Below are positions 38,021 to 46,373 of a stretch of DNA of 64,000 nucleotides, in pieces. The position numbers and the translations under genes are program-made. The notes beneath the pieces were generated by a model that was given only the letters and a program-made list of their open reading frames with translations, searched no databases and was not told where the DNA came from. The DNA is from Alphaproteobacteria bacterium (GTDB lineage Bacteria > Myxococcota_A > UBA796 > UBA2385), in NCBI GenBank assembly GCA_020632755.1, contig JACKEY010000004.1:779501-843500 (forward strand), read 5' to 3'. The stretch's first letter is position 1; every line of letters starts with the position of its first letter.

Positions 38021-39975
38021 GCGAGCGCGAGCCCCTCGACCGCGGCGCGGTGCTGCTGGCGCTGCTGGCCGGCATCGGCGCCGCGCTGTGGCGCATGTTC
38101 CTGGCCCCCGGCAGCGGCTGGGCCCCGGGCGGGGACGCTGCGGGCGCCTGGCTGTCGTCGGTGGTGCAGGGCGACAGCCCGATGGTGCCGATCCTGCTGG
38201 TGCCACCGGTGCACTACGTCCAGGCCATGCTCGAGCCGAGCCTGGGGGCGGACGCGGCGATCGGCCTGCGGGCCGTGCTCGGCGGCCTGAGCACCACCTT
38301 GGCCGCCGTGCTCTCGGCGCGGCTGGCGCCGGCCAGCCCCAAGCTGGCGGCAGGCTTCGCCGGGCTGATGGCGGCGCTCTTGCCGGCGTCCGGCGCGCTC
38401 GATCTGCTGGTGACGACGGCTGCCCTGACGACGACCCTGGCCGTGGCCACGGCGCTCGGCTGGGAAGCGGCGGTGGCGCGCAAGGGCCTGGGCGCGGTGC
38501 TGGTCGCCGCCCTGTGCAGCGCGCTGCTGCTGGGGGCCACGCCCGGCGCGGCCGTCGAGCCGTCGGTGGTGGGCCTGGGGCCCGATCTGACCGCAGCCTT
38601 CGACGCGAGCGCCGCCCCCGCGGCCGTGGCGGTGGACCAGCTGCCCGAGGGGCTGGCCGCCCGGCAGGGGCGCGCGCGGCTGGTCGCGTCGCGGCGGGCG
38701 GGCACGGCGCTGGACGACGCGCAGACCGAGCGTGCCTGGCTGCAGCGGGGGCTGGAGCGGATCGGCGCCGACCCGGGACGCGCCCTGGGCCTGGTGCTGT
38801 GGCGGGCCCACCACCTGCTGCGCACCCCCGAGCTCTACGGCGACATCACCCTGTCGACCGCGGCCGCGCACACGGCCTTCGGGCCGCTGGCCTGGCGGTT
38901 CCGCATGTACGGGGCGCTGGGCATCGTGGGGCTGCTGGCCGTGCCGCTGGCCGGCGGGCGGCGGCGGGGCATCCCGGTGCTCGTGGTGGCCGGGCTGCTG
39001 CTGCTCGGCCTGTCGGTGCTCTCCGCATCGCCGCAGCAGGGGGCGCCGCTGCTGCCGCTGTTCGCGGCCGGGTCGGGGGTCGCCATCGCGGCCCTGTCGT
39101 CGGCCCTGCTGGAGCGCCGCTACCTGGTGCTGGTGGGGCTGCTGGTGGCCGTCGCCGGCCTGCGGGTGCTGCTCGCCCAGCCGCCCGAGAGCGCGTGGCT
39201 GCCCGGTCCGGCGCTGGCGGCGTCCGGCTACGTGCCCGCAGCGCCCTGCGCCCAGCACGTGCTCGCGCCCCGCGCGGTGCGGCTGGAGGAGGAGCGGCAG
39301 CGCGCGCGGGACGCGGTCGTGCGGGGCGACGCGGCAGAAGCCCTGCAGCGCCTGCGGGCCGCGGTCGACGCCGACCCGGGCTTCCTGGCGGCCCGCGCGG
39401 ATCTGGCCCAGCTCCTCCTCGACCAGGGCAAGCCCAGCCTCGCCCGCAGCCTGGCCGAGAAGGTGCTCGAGGACGATCCCTGCATGGACGGCGCCTGGGC
39501 CACGCTGGGCATCGCCCGCCTGCGCGAGCGGGACCACCGGGGCGCCGCCCATGCGCTCGAGCGGGCGGTCGAGATCGACCCCTACGTGCCCGCCTACGAA
39601 GCCGCCCTGGGCACGGCCCTGCTGGCGCTCGGCGAGGACGACCGCGCGGTCGGGCTGCTGGAGTCGGCGGTGCGGTGGGATCCCGACCTGCTGCCCGCCC
39701 ACGCCAGCCTGGGTCGCTACCGGCTGGAGCACGGCGACGCGGCGGGCGCCCTGCCGTTGCTGGCCCGGGCGTCCGAGCTGGCCCCCGACGCCATCGAGCT
39801 GCAGGCCCTGCACGGGCTGGCCCTGATCGGCACCGGCGACCTGGCGGGCGCGCGGGCCATCCTGGCCCGGGCCGAGGCGGCGGGTGTCGGGCACCACCTG
39901 GCGATGCAGACGCTGGCCCGCGGCCTGGAGCAGGCGGGCGGCGGCGGCTTCCAGGGCTTCGGCGGCGCGCCGTGA
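38017..39975 (+). CDS. Membrane protein with C-terminal TPR domain
   Basis: A 652-residue protein from GTG 38017, overlapping the previous stop. The first 400 residues contain about ten hydrophobic segments with a layout like GT39/PMT-type or O-antigen-ligase-like membrane enzymes, though no catalytic motif is clear. Residues about 430-650 form five or six TPR units (AEALQRLRAAVDADPGFLA; GKPSLARSLAEKVLEDDP; HRGAAHALERAVEIDPYVP; GDAAGALPLLARASELAPD). GTGA overlap with the YfhO-like gene suggests a joint role in envelope glycan or lipid modification. Confidence 0.8.
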   Translation: MSEREPLDRGAVLLALLAGIGAALWRMFLAPGSGWAPGGDAAGAWLSSVVQGDSPMVPILLVPPVHYVQAMLEPSLGADAAIGLRAVLGGLSTTLAAVLSARLAPASPKLAAGFAGLMAALLPASGALDLLVTTAALTTTLAVATALGWEAAVARKGLGAVLVAALCSALLLGATPGAAVEPSVVGLGPDLTAAFDASAAPAAVAVDQLPEGLAARQGRARLVASRRAGTALDDAQTERAWLQRGLERIGADPGRALGLVLWRAHHLLRTPELYGDITLSTAAAHTAFGPLAWRFRMYGALGIVGLLAVPLAGGRRRGIPVLVVAGLLLLGLSVLSASPQQGAPLLPLFAAGSGVAIAALSSALLERRYLVLVGLLVAVAGLRVLLAQPPESAWLPGPALAASGYVPAAPCAQHVLAPRAVRLEEERQRARDAVVRGDAAEALQRLRAAVDADPGFLAARADLAQLLLDQGKPSLARSLAEKVLEDDPCMDGAWATLGIARLRERDHRGAAHALERAVEIDPYVPAYEAALGTALLALGEDDRAVGLLESAVRWDPDLLPAHASLGRYRLEHGDAAGALPLLARASELAPDAIELQALHGLALIGTGDLAGARAILARAEAAGVGHHLAMQTLARGLEQAGGGGFQGFGGAP

Positions 39976-42467
39976 AGCGGCTGCCCGGCTGGGTCCCGGT
40001 CGCGCTGCTGGTGCTGATGACCGGCCTGTGGGCGGTCGATGCCTGGCTCGGCACCGGGGTGTTCTGGGCCCACGACCTGCGGCACCACCACATGCCCTGG
40101 CGGGTGTGGGCGGCCGGCGAGTGGGCGGCGGGCCGGGTGCCGCTGTGGTCCCCCGACGTCGGCAGCGGCTTCCCGCTGATGGCGGACGGCCAGGGCGGGG
40201 CGCTCTACCCGCCGACGATGCTGCTGTTCCTGCTGTTGCCTGCTCCGCTGGCGCTCAACGCGAGCGTGCTGCTGCACCACCTGTGGGCGGCGCTCGGAGC
40301 CTGGCTGCTGGGCCGGGCGCTGGGGCTGCGGGACAGCGCCGCCCTGGTGGGCGCGGTCGCCTTCGGCTTCTCGGGCTTCCTGGCCACGCACACGGTGTAC
40401 CTGGGCATGCAGAACGCGGCGGCCTGGCTGCCCTGGGTGCTCTACGCGACGGTCGCGGGCCGGTTCGGGCTGGTCGGCCTGTCGACCTTCATGCTCGCGA
40501 CGGCCGGCCATCCCCAGGCGGCGGCCTTCTCGCTGCTGCTGTCGGGGGCGACGGCCCTGTGGCAGCGCCGACCGCTGCCCTTCGCCCTGGCCACCGGGCT
40601 CGGCCTGCTGGCGGCCAGCCCGCAGCTGCTCGCGACGCTGGAGCTCACGCGGCTCGGCCTGCGCGACGGCGGCGTCGACGCGCTGTTCAGCAACATCGGC
40701 GCCTTGCCCCCGCAGGAACTGCTCGGCGGGCTGCTGCCGGCGATCTTTGGCCAGGACACGCCCGCCCAGGTCCAGGAGACCTACTTCCACCGCGGCACCG
40801 GCTACTGGGGCCAGGGCCTGAACCACTGGGAGATGGGCTTCTTCCTGGGCGTGCCCGCCGTGGTGCTCGCGGCCTTGTCGCTGTCGGACCGGGCGCGTCG
40901 CCGGGACGGCTGGTTCTGGTGGGCCGTGGTCGGGCTGTCGGCGGTGCTGATGCTCGGTGCCGCGACCCCGCTCTGGCCGCTGCTGCACAAGCTGCCGGGG
41001 CTGTCGGGCTTCCGGTTCCCGGTGCGGTTCTCGCTGCTGCTGACCATGGCGGTCGGCGTGCTGTCGGCCCTGGGTGCCCAGGCCGTGCTCGACGCCCCCG
41101 CCGAGCGGCTGCGGCGGCTCGCCATCGGCAGTGCGGCCGCGGGGGGCCTGCTGTGGGTCGGCCTGTCGCTGGGCGGCGTGCTGCTGCACCTGGGCGAGGA
41201 GCCGCTGCGCGACGCGCTGACCGGCCGGTTCATGGCCCAGGTCGATCCCCCACCGGAGCCCCCGGTCATCGCCCAGCACCCCCTGCGCGAGGTGTTGTTC
41301 CCCGGTCCCGACGCCGAGGACCCGGCCGCCATCCCCGCCAAGGTCGATCACATCGTGTCCGACCTGTTCCGCAGCACGACCCCCTGGTCGCCGCGGGTGC
41401 TGTGGCCCGCCGGCATGCTGCTGGCCGTCGGCGGCCTGTTGGCGCTGCGCGACCGCGTGGGTCCCGCCCGCACGGCCCTGCTGCTGTCGGGGCTGCTCTA
41501 CGTGGACCTGTGGCGGTTCGGCGCCGGCTACAACGGCCGGTTCGACCGGGACTTCGTCGACAGCCAGCCGGAAGTGCTCGCGGCGATGCCCGACGACGCC
41601 GGCTTCCCGGTGCGCGGCACCGTCGTCGACCGGCGCATCGATCCGGCGCTCGACGTGCAGGTCCTGACCAGCAGCCTGGGGCTGCTGCACGGCACCCACG
41701 ACGTGATCCTGACGTCGCCGCTCCTGGTGCTGCGCACCGAGATCCTGCTGTGGGCGGCCGGCCTGGACGTCGGCGACAAGGGCCCGCAGAAGTGGGACCG
41801 GGCGCTGGCCCGGCCGGAGCTGCTCCGGCTGCTGGGCATCCGCTGGCTGACCAGCGTGCACCGGGTCGAAGACGCCCGGCTGCAGGCCGCCGGGCTGCGG
41901 TTCGTCGGCGCCTTCGCCGACGACCGGGTCTTCCTGTACGAGGTGTCGGACCCCCGGCCGCCCGCCTGGCTCAGCGGCTGTGCCGACGTCGTGGCGTCCG
42001 CCGAGGTCGACGCCGACCCGGTGGCGTTCGTGCAGCGGCTCGACCCCGACCTGCCGCTGGTCGAGGACGCCCCCGGGCTGGACCTGCCCGCCTGCGCCGG
42101 CGCGCCCCTGCCGGCCGGCTCCGCGACCCTGGTCTCGGCGTCGCCGACCGAGCTCGTCTTCGATGTGCGGGCCGACCGCGACGCGCTGATGGTCCAGCGG
42201 GACACCTGGTACCCGGGCTGGGTCGCGACCGTCGATGGGGTCGACGCCCCCGTGCTGCGCACCGCCTTCGCGCTGCGGGGCGTGCCCGTGTCGGCCGGCA
42301 GCCGGACGGTCACCCTGCGCTATGCGCCCCGCGTGCTGCAGGGCGCCTTGCTGGCAGGCGCCGCCGCGCTGCTCATCCTGGGGCTGTGGACGGCGCTGGA
42401 GACGCGGGCTCGGGGCCTCGGCCACGCTCGATCATGGCGCCGGCCGGCGGATCCTGGGCGTTCCTGA
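39972..42467 (+). CDS. YfhO-like large membrane protein
   Basis: An 831-residue protein from GTG 39972 with some 12 hydrophobic segments, a pattern like YfhO-family GT-C membrane proteins that add sugars to envelope polymers. Early acidic residue in WAHDLRHHHMPWR, then GRVPLWSPDVGSGFPL, and AATPLWPLLHKLPGLSGFRFP are typical of the family. A soluble C-terminal domain ends with WYPGWVATVDG and a last TM (LLAGAAALLILGLW). The 3' end overlaps the convergent HTTM gene by 95 nt. Confidence 0.85.
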   Translation: MKRLPGWVPVALLVLMTGLWAVDAWLGTGVFWAHDLRHHHMPWRVWAAGEWAAGRVPLWSPDVGSGFPLMADGQGGALYPPTMLLFLLLPAPLALNASVLLHHLWAALGAWLLGRALGLRDSAALVGAVAFGFSGFLATHTVYLGMQNAAAWLPWVLYATVAGRFGLVGLSTFMLATAGHPQAAAFSLLLSGATALWQRRPLPFALATGLGLLAASPQLLATLELTRLGLRDGGVDALFSNIGALPPQELLGGLLPAIFGQDTPAQVQETYFHRGTGYWGQGLNHWEMGFFLGVPAVVLAALSLSDRARRRDGWFWWAVVGLSAVLMLGAATPLWPLLHKLPGLSGFRFPVRFSLLLTMAVGVLSALGAQAVLDAPAERLRRLAIGSAAAGGLLWVGLSLGGVLLHLGEEPLRDALTGRFMAQVDPPPEPPVIAQHPLREVLFPGPDAEDPAAIPAKVDHIVSDLFRSTTPWSPRVLWPAGMLLAVGGLLALRDRVGPARTALLLSGLLYVDLWRFGAGYNGRFDRDFVDSQPEVLAAMPDDAGFPVRGTVVDRRIDPALDVQVLTSSLGLLHGTHDVILTSPLLVLRTEILLWAAGLDVGDKGPQKWDRALARPELLRLLGIRWLTSVHRVEDARLQAAGLRFVGAFADDRVFLYEVSDPRPPAWLSGCADVVASAEVDADPVAFVQRLDPDLPLVEDAPGLDLPACAGAPLPAGSATLVSASPTELVFDVRADRDALMVQRDTWYPGWVATVDGVDAPVLRTAFALRGVPVSAGSRTVTLRYAPRVLQGALLAGAAALLILGLWTALETRARGLGHARSWRRPADPGRS

Positions 42468-43332
42468 GCCAGGGGATCCGGTCGAGGAGCGGCAGCAGCC
42501 ACGGGTAGAGCAGCAGCAGGTGCATGCTCATCATCGCGTAGCTGAACATGCCGAGCTCCATCGTCGTCGCGATGCCGACGTGCATCGGCAGGGCCAGCAG
42601 CGACCAGTAGCGGCCCCAGCGCGTCAGCAGGATCGGCGCCGACAGCTCGACGACGATGGTGGCCCACCCGAAGAAGGTGAACAGCGGCCACAGCCCCTCG
42701 ACCGACTGCGGGTCGATGTGGGCGGCCATCGGGTCGGTCATGATCCGGTAGACGATGGCGGTGTCGGGCATCCCGAGCCAGTTGGGGTTCTGCATGAGCT
42801 TGGCGATGCCGGCGCTCAGGTACACCATCACCATCAGCCACTTGAGCAGGTCCATCGGCCAGGCGGAGATCCAGTCCCGCCGCATGCCGGGCAGGGCCTT
42901 GAGCCCGAGCGCCAGCCGCTTGTGGGCGCCGCTGAACACCAGCACCAGGAGCACCGTGCGGGTGATCCGGTCGATGCCACGGTCGCCGGGGCTGTAGATG
43001 TGGCCGACCTGGGCGTAGGCCAGCACGCCGAGCAGCATCGCCGGCCGCGTCAGGATGCCGAAGGCGGCCAGCAGGAAGCAGACCAGGCTGGTCCAGTAGG
43101 CGTAGACGCCCCCCTGGGGACCGAACCAGTCGACCACCCTGGCCGCGCCGTCGGGGTGGGCGTTGATGCCCCCGTGCTCGTAGAGGGTGTAGAACGGGTC
43201 GACCATGCCGATCTGCAGCACGCGCAGCAGATCCAGGGCCAGGCAGGTGCAGATCAGGATGCGCACCAGGGCCAGCACGCGGGCGTCCATCAGCCGCTCG
43301 GTGCGGGTCACCCACCAGGTCCAGGGGTTCAT
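42373..43332 (-). CDS. HTTM-domain membrane protein
   Basis: A 319-residue protein with several TM segments and the features of the HTTM domain found in vitamin K-dependent gamma-carboxylase relatives: LVRILICTCLALDLL, GRYWSLLALPMHVGIATTM with a conserved His, MVYLSAGIAKLMQNPNWL, and ELGMFSYAMMSMHLLLL. The C-terminal 30 residues are encoded within the overlap with the YfhO-like gene. It overlaps the upstream gene by 4 nt and probably works with it in a membrane redox or modification step that is not known. Confidence 0.88.
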   Translation of the reverse strand: MNPWTWWVTRTERLMDARVLALVRILICTCLALDLLRVLQIGMVDPFYTLYEHGGINAHPDGAARVVDWFGPQGGVYAYWTSLVCFLLAAFGILTRPAMLLGVLAYAQVGHIYSPGDRGIDRITRTVLLVLVFSGAHKRLALGLKALPGMRRDWISAWPMDLLKWLMVMVYLSAGIAKLMQNPNWLGMPDTAIVYRIMTDPMAAHIDPQSVEGLWPLFTFFGWATIVVELSAPILLTRWGRYWSLLALPMHVGIATTMELGMFSYAMMSMHLLLLYPWLLPLLDRIPWLRNAQDPPAGAMIERGRGPEPASPAPSTAPG

Positions 43333-44042
43333 CCGCCGTCTCCCAGATCTTCGTCGCCCTCTTCGTCGCTCCCGTCGTCGGCAGCGTCGTCGGCAGCGTC
43401 GTCACCGGGCGCGTCGCCCGGACGCCGGGTCCGGGGCTTGTCCGGCTTGTTCGGGTCGTGCTCGGTGACCTTCCAGTCGGGCGCGGTGGCGATGTAGTAG
43501 TGGTGCACGGACTCGTCGGTGCCGGGGAACCGCGCGCTGGTGGCCTCGATGCGGACTTCGTGGCAGTCGGGGAAGTCCTCGCGGGCTTCGGTCACGATCC
43601 AGCGGGTGAACCCGCGCCAGTTCGGCGTGCCCTTCTTGCGGGCGACGTTCTCGGCCACCGGCCGCACGTGCCGGTTGCGCAGCACGGGGTCGTTCCAGCC
43701 GTAGCCGTCGTCGGCGCTGCGGTGCACCAGGGTGCCGTCGACGTAGACGTTGAGCCGCCGCACCCGGCTGGGCCCGTCCCGGTACAGGTGCCAGGACTGG
43801 CGGATGCGGAACGGCCGCTGGATGTCCTCGAACCGCTGGTAGACCGGCCGGCGCACGTGCTTGTTGAACAGGCTGATCCCGATGATCACGTTGCCCCAGA
43901 CAGGCCCGTAGTCTTCGATGGTGTCGGCCTGCTCGTCCGGCGAGTCGTGGCGCCCCCACTTCTGGTAGTCGAGCCCGGGCGTGCCGAGCACCAGCATCAG
44001 GAAGCCCGCGAACAGGACGAGCAGGGCCTTGAGGTGCTTCAC
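43329..44042 (-). CDS. Membrane-anchored protein paired with HTTM protein
   Basis: A 237-residue protein starting at GTG 44042, with an N-terminal TM (LLVLFAGFLMLVLG). The extracytoplasmic domain has alternating basic and aromatic text (RIRQSWHLYRDGPSRVRRL; NWRGFTRWIVTEAREDF; SVHHYYIATAPDW) and a highly acidic C-terminal tail (AADDAADDGSDEEGDED). It is the typical small partner found beside HTTM genes in related bacteria as far as I recall; function unknown. Confidence 0.8.
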   Translation of the reverse strand: MKHLKALLVLFAGFLMLVLGTPGLDYQKWGRHDSPDEQADTIEDYGPVWGNVIIGISLFNKHVRRPVYQRFEDIQRPFRIRQSWHLYRDGPSRVRRLNVYVDGTLVHRSADDGYGWNDPVLRNRHVRPVAENVARKKGTPNWRGFTRWIVTEAREDFPDCHEVRIEATSARFPGTDESVHHYYIATAPDWKVTEHDPNKPDKPRTRRPGDAPGDDAADDAADDGSDEEGDEDLGDGG

Positions 44043-44173
44043 GAGCGGACGGGGGGAGGGAGGGACCAGCGGAGGACGACCGGACAGCGTCCGGCGACCG
44101 TGCGGAATGGCGCAACCTACCTCACCCCAGGAGGCGTCGCCTGCGACAACCGGGCAGGCCGGCAGGCACGCGA

Positions 44174-44179
44174 TACAGC
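44174..44179 (+). promoter_or_regulatory. Possible -10 hexamer for leaderless xseA
   Basis: TACAGC ends 6 nt before the ATG at 44186 and no Shine-Dalgarno is seen. The match to a -10 is poor, but position agrees with the other leaderless candidates. Confidence 0.3.
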
Positions 44180-44185
44180 CCGGCG

Positions 44186-45397
44186 ATGCCTGCCACCGCC
44201 CCCACGCCCCTGACCGTGAGCGAGCTGTCCCGCCAGCTCAAGGACGTGCTCAACGGCACCTTCCCCGATGTGCTGCTGCGCGGCGAGATCGCGAACTTCA
44301 CCGCCCACCGCTCGGGCCACTGGTACTTCAGCCTGCAGGACCCGGGCGCCACGATCAGCTGCGTGATGTTCCGCGGCCACAACCAGCGGGTGCGGTTCCG
44401 CCCCAAGGTCGGCGATGACGTCGTGCTGACCGGCCAGCTGGACGTCTATGCCCCGGCCGGGCGCGTCAACCTGGTCGCCCGCCGCATGCAGAAAGCGGGC
44501 GAGGGCGACGCCCAGGCGAAGCTCGACGCGCTCAAGCAGAAGCTGCAGGCCGAGGGGCTGTTCGCCGAGGAGCGGAAGCGGCCCCTGCCGGCGCTGCCCC
44601 GCGGCATCGGTGTGGCGACCAGCGGCAGCGGGGCCGCCTTCCACGACATCGACAAGGTGCTGGCCCGCCGCTTCCCCTCGGTGCCGGTCTACCTGGCCAG
44701 CTGCCGGGTCCAGGGGCCGGGTGCGGCCGACAGCGTCGTCGACGCCCTGCGGCTGTTGTGGGAACACGGCGGCAGCGACGTGATCATCGTCGGCCGCGGC
44801 GGCGGCTCGCGCGAAGACCTGGCCGCCTTCGACGACGAAGCGCTGGCCCGGGCCATCGCCGCATCGCCGGTGCCGGTCGTCAGCGCCGTCGGGCACGAGG
44901 TCGACGTGTCGGTCGCCGACCTGGTCGCCGACGTGCGTGCGGCCACGCCTTCCCACGCCGCCGAGCTGGTCGTGCCCGAAGCCGACGCCCTGGCCGCCTG
45001 GGTGGGCGAGCAGCTCCTCCGCATGCGGCGGCGCCTGTCCGACGACCTCGCGGCCCGCCGCCGCCACCTGCGCGCCCTGCGCCTGCGCGACCCCCGGCAG
45101 CGGCTGGCCGACGCCCGCATCCGGTGCGACGAGCTGTCCGATCGCCTGGTCCGGGCCGCCGACCGCGACCTCCTCCGGCGACAGCAGCGCCTGGGGGCCG
45201 TGGCTTCGCACCTCGACGCCCTCTCCCCCCTGCGCGTGCTCGAGCGGGGCTACGCCGTCGCCCTGCACGACGGCCAGGCCGTGCGCGAAGCCGCCTCCCT
45301 GGCACCGGGCGACCTCCTCGACCTCCGCCTGCACCGCGGGGCCGCGACCGTCCAGGTCCAGGCCGTGCGACCGGCGCCGGCCGACCGGGCGGAATAG
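44186..45397 (+). CDS. xseA: Exodeoxyribonuclease VII large subunit
   Basis: A 403-residue protein of normal XseA length. The N-terminal OB-fold (LTVSELSRQLKDVL; LRGEIANFTAHRSGHWYFSL; VMFRGHN) and the catalytic domain (PRGIGVATSGSGAAFHD; DVIIVGRGGGSREDLAAFDD; PVVSAVGHEVDVSVAD; RAATPSHAAEL) are all present, followed by the helical region and a C-terminal LRVLERGYAVAL. It degrades single-stranded DNA in both directions with XseB. No xseB is visible next to it; the following gene is a zinc-ribbon protein. Confidence 0.96.
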   Translation: MPATAPTPLTVSELSRQLKDVLNGTFPDVLLRGEIANFTAHRSGHWYFSLQDPGATISCVMFRGHNQRVRFRPKVGDDVVLTGQLDVYAPAGRVNLVARRMQKAGEGDAQAKLDALKQKLQAEGLFAEERKRPLPALPRGIGVATSGSGAAFHDIDKVLARRFPSVPVYLASCRVQGPGAADSVVDALRLLWEHGGSDVIIVGRGGGSREDLAAFDDEALARAIAASPVPVVSAVGHEVDVSVADLVADVRAATPSHAAELVVPEADALAAWVGEQLLRMRRRLSDDLAARRRHLRALRLRDPRQRLADARIRCDELSDRLVRAADRDLLRRQQRLGAVASHLDALSPLRVLERGYAVALHDGQAVREAASLAPGDLLDLRLHRGAATVQVQAVRPAPADRAE

Positions 45398-45423
45398 GCT
45401 GCCCTCCCTCCACAGGAGCCCCC

Positions 45424-45795
45424 ATGCGCGTCTGCCTGCAGTGCAACTCCGAGTACGTCGACGATCCCGAGCACTGCCGCGAGTGCGGGGCCGAGACCGT
45501 GACGGCCGAGGAAGCCGACTTCCAGCGCGAGCTGCGCGATCGGCTGGCGACGGAGGAGCTCATCGTGGTCAAGGAACTCGACGGCCCCGTCGACGAGGCG
45601 ATCCTCGCCAGGGTCTTCGAAGACAACGGCGTCGTCTTCACCATCCGCGGCGGCGACCGCGGCGGCCACCTGCCCGGCATCACCCACGGCGCCGGCAGCT
45701 GGGGCCAGCTGCTGGTCCCCGAAGACCAGGTCGAAGCCGCCCAGCGGCTCATCAAGGCCTACGACGAGTCGGTGATCGTCGAGGACGAAGACTGA
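45424..45795 (+). CDS. Zinc-ribbon and DUF2007-like protein
   Basis: A 123-residue protein starting with a zinc ribbon (MRVCLQCNSEY; EHCRECGAE: two CxxC pairs) and then a beta-alpha domain like DUF2007 (LIVVKELDGPVDEAILARVF; GQLLVPEDQVEAAQRLI), a putative signal-transducing fold. Start context GGAGCCCCCATG. A TAGGCT hexamer at 45395-45400 may be its own -10. Convergent with ppa. Confidence 0.8.
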   Translation: MRVCLQCNSEYVDDPEHCRECGAETVTAEEADFQRELRDRLATEELIVVKELDGPVDEAILARVFEDNGVVFTIRGGDRGGHLPGITHGAGSWGQLLVPEDQVEAAQRLIKAYDESVIVEDED

Positions 45796-46344
45796 TCACC
45801 AGCCGCGCAGGCGGTGTTCCTCGCGGCGGTACAGGTTCAGCGAGTCGACCACCACCTTGACGGCGGCCTCGGCGCCGCCGAACTCGTCGACGACCACGTC
45901 CTTGTTCTCCAGGATCTTGTAGTCCTCGAAGAACCGGCGGATCTCGCGGAGCACGTGCACCGGGAGCTCCTTGATGTCGCGGTACTCGCAGAAGGCCGGG
46001 TCCTCGACGTGCACGGCGATGATCTTGTCGTCTTCCTTGCCCTCGTCGCGCATGCGCATCACGCCGATGGCGCGCGCGTTCATGATGGTCAGGGGGTAGA
46101 CCTTCTCGTTGCCCAGGACCAGCACGTCCAGCGGGTCGCCGTCGTCGCAGTAGCTGCGCGGCAGGAAGCCGTAGTTGGCCGGGTAGATGACCGAGCTGTA
46201 CAGCACGCGGTCGACGCGCAGCAGGCCGGAGGGCTTGTCGAGCTCGTACTTGACGCGGGAGCCCTTGGGGATCTCGATGACCACGTGGAAGCGGTCGCTC
46301 GCCATGTCGGGATGGTTGGGCAGGTCGTGCCAGGGGTGGGCCAC
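45796..46344 (-). CDS. ppa: Inorganic pyrophosphatase (family I)
   Basis: A 182-residue protein. GTG 46344 (GAGGA upstream) is chosen over ATG 46305 because it restores the family's HPWHDL N-terminus. Motifs: EIPKGSRVKYELDK, YPANYGFLPRSYCDDGDPLDVLVL with the Asp cluster binding Mg, and EDDKIIAVHVEDP. It hydrolyses PPi to phosphate, pulling adenylation and polymerisation reactions, including the FAAL step, forward. Located 29 nt downstream of the histidine kinase gene on the same strand. Confidence 0.95.
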   Translation of the reverse strand: MAHPWHDLPNHPDMASDRFHVVIEIPKGSRVKYELDKPSGLLRVDRVLYSSVIYPANYGFLPRSYCDDGDPLDVLVLGNEKVYPLTIMNARAIGVMRMRDEGKEDDKIIAVHVEDPAFCEYRDIKELPVHVLREIRRFFEDYKILENKDVVVDEFGGAEAAVKVVVDSLNLYRREEHRLRGW

Positions 46345-46373
46345 AGGGTCCTCGCGTTGGGGCGGACCGGGCC

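Noticed and set aside
45424..45795. xseB (small subunit of exonuclease VII) after xseA
   Set aside because: The protein has a zinc ribbon and a DUF2007-like domain, not the short helical XseB sequence.
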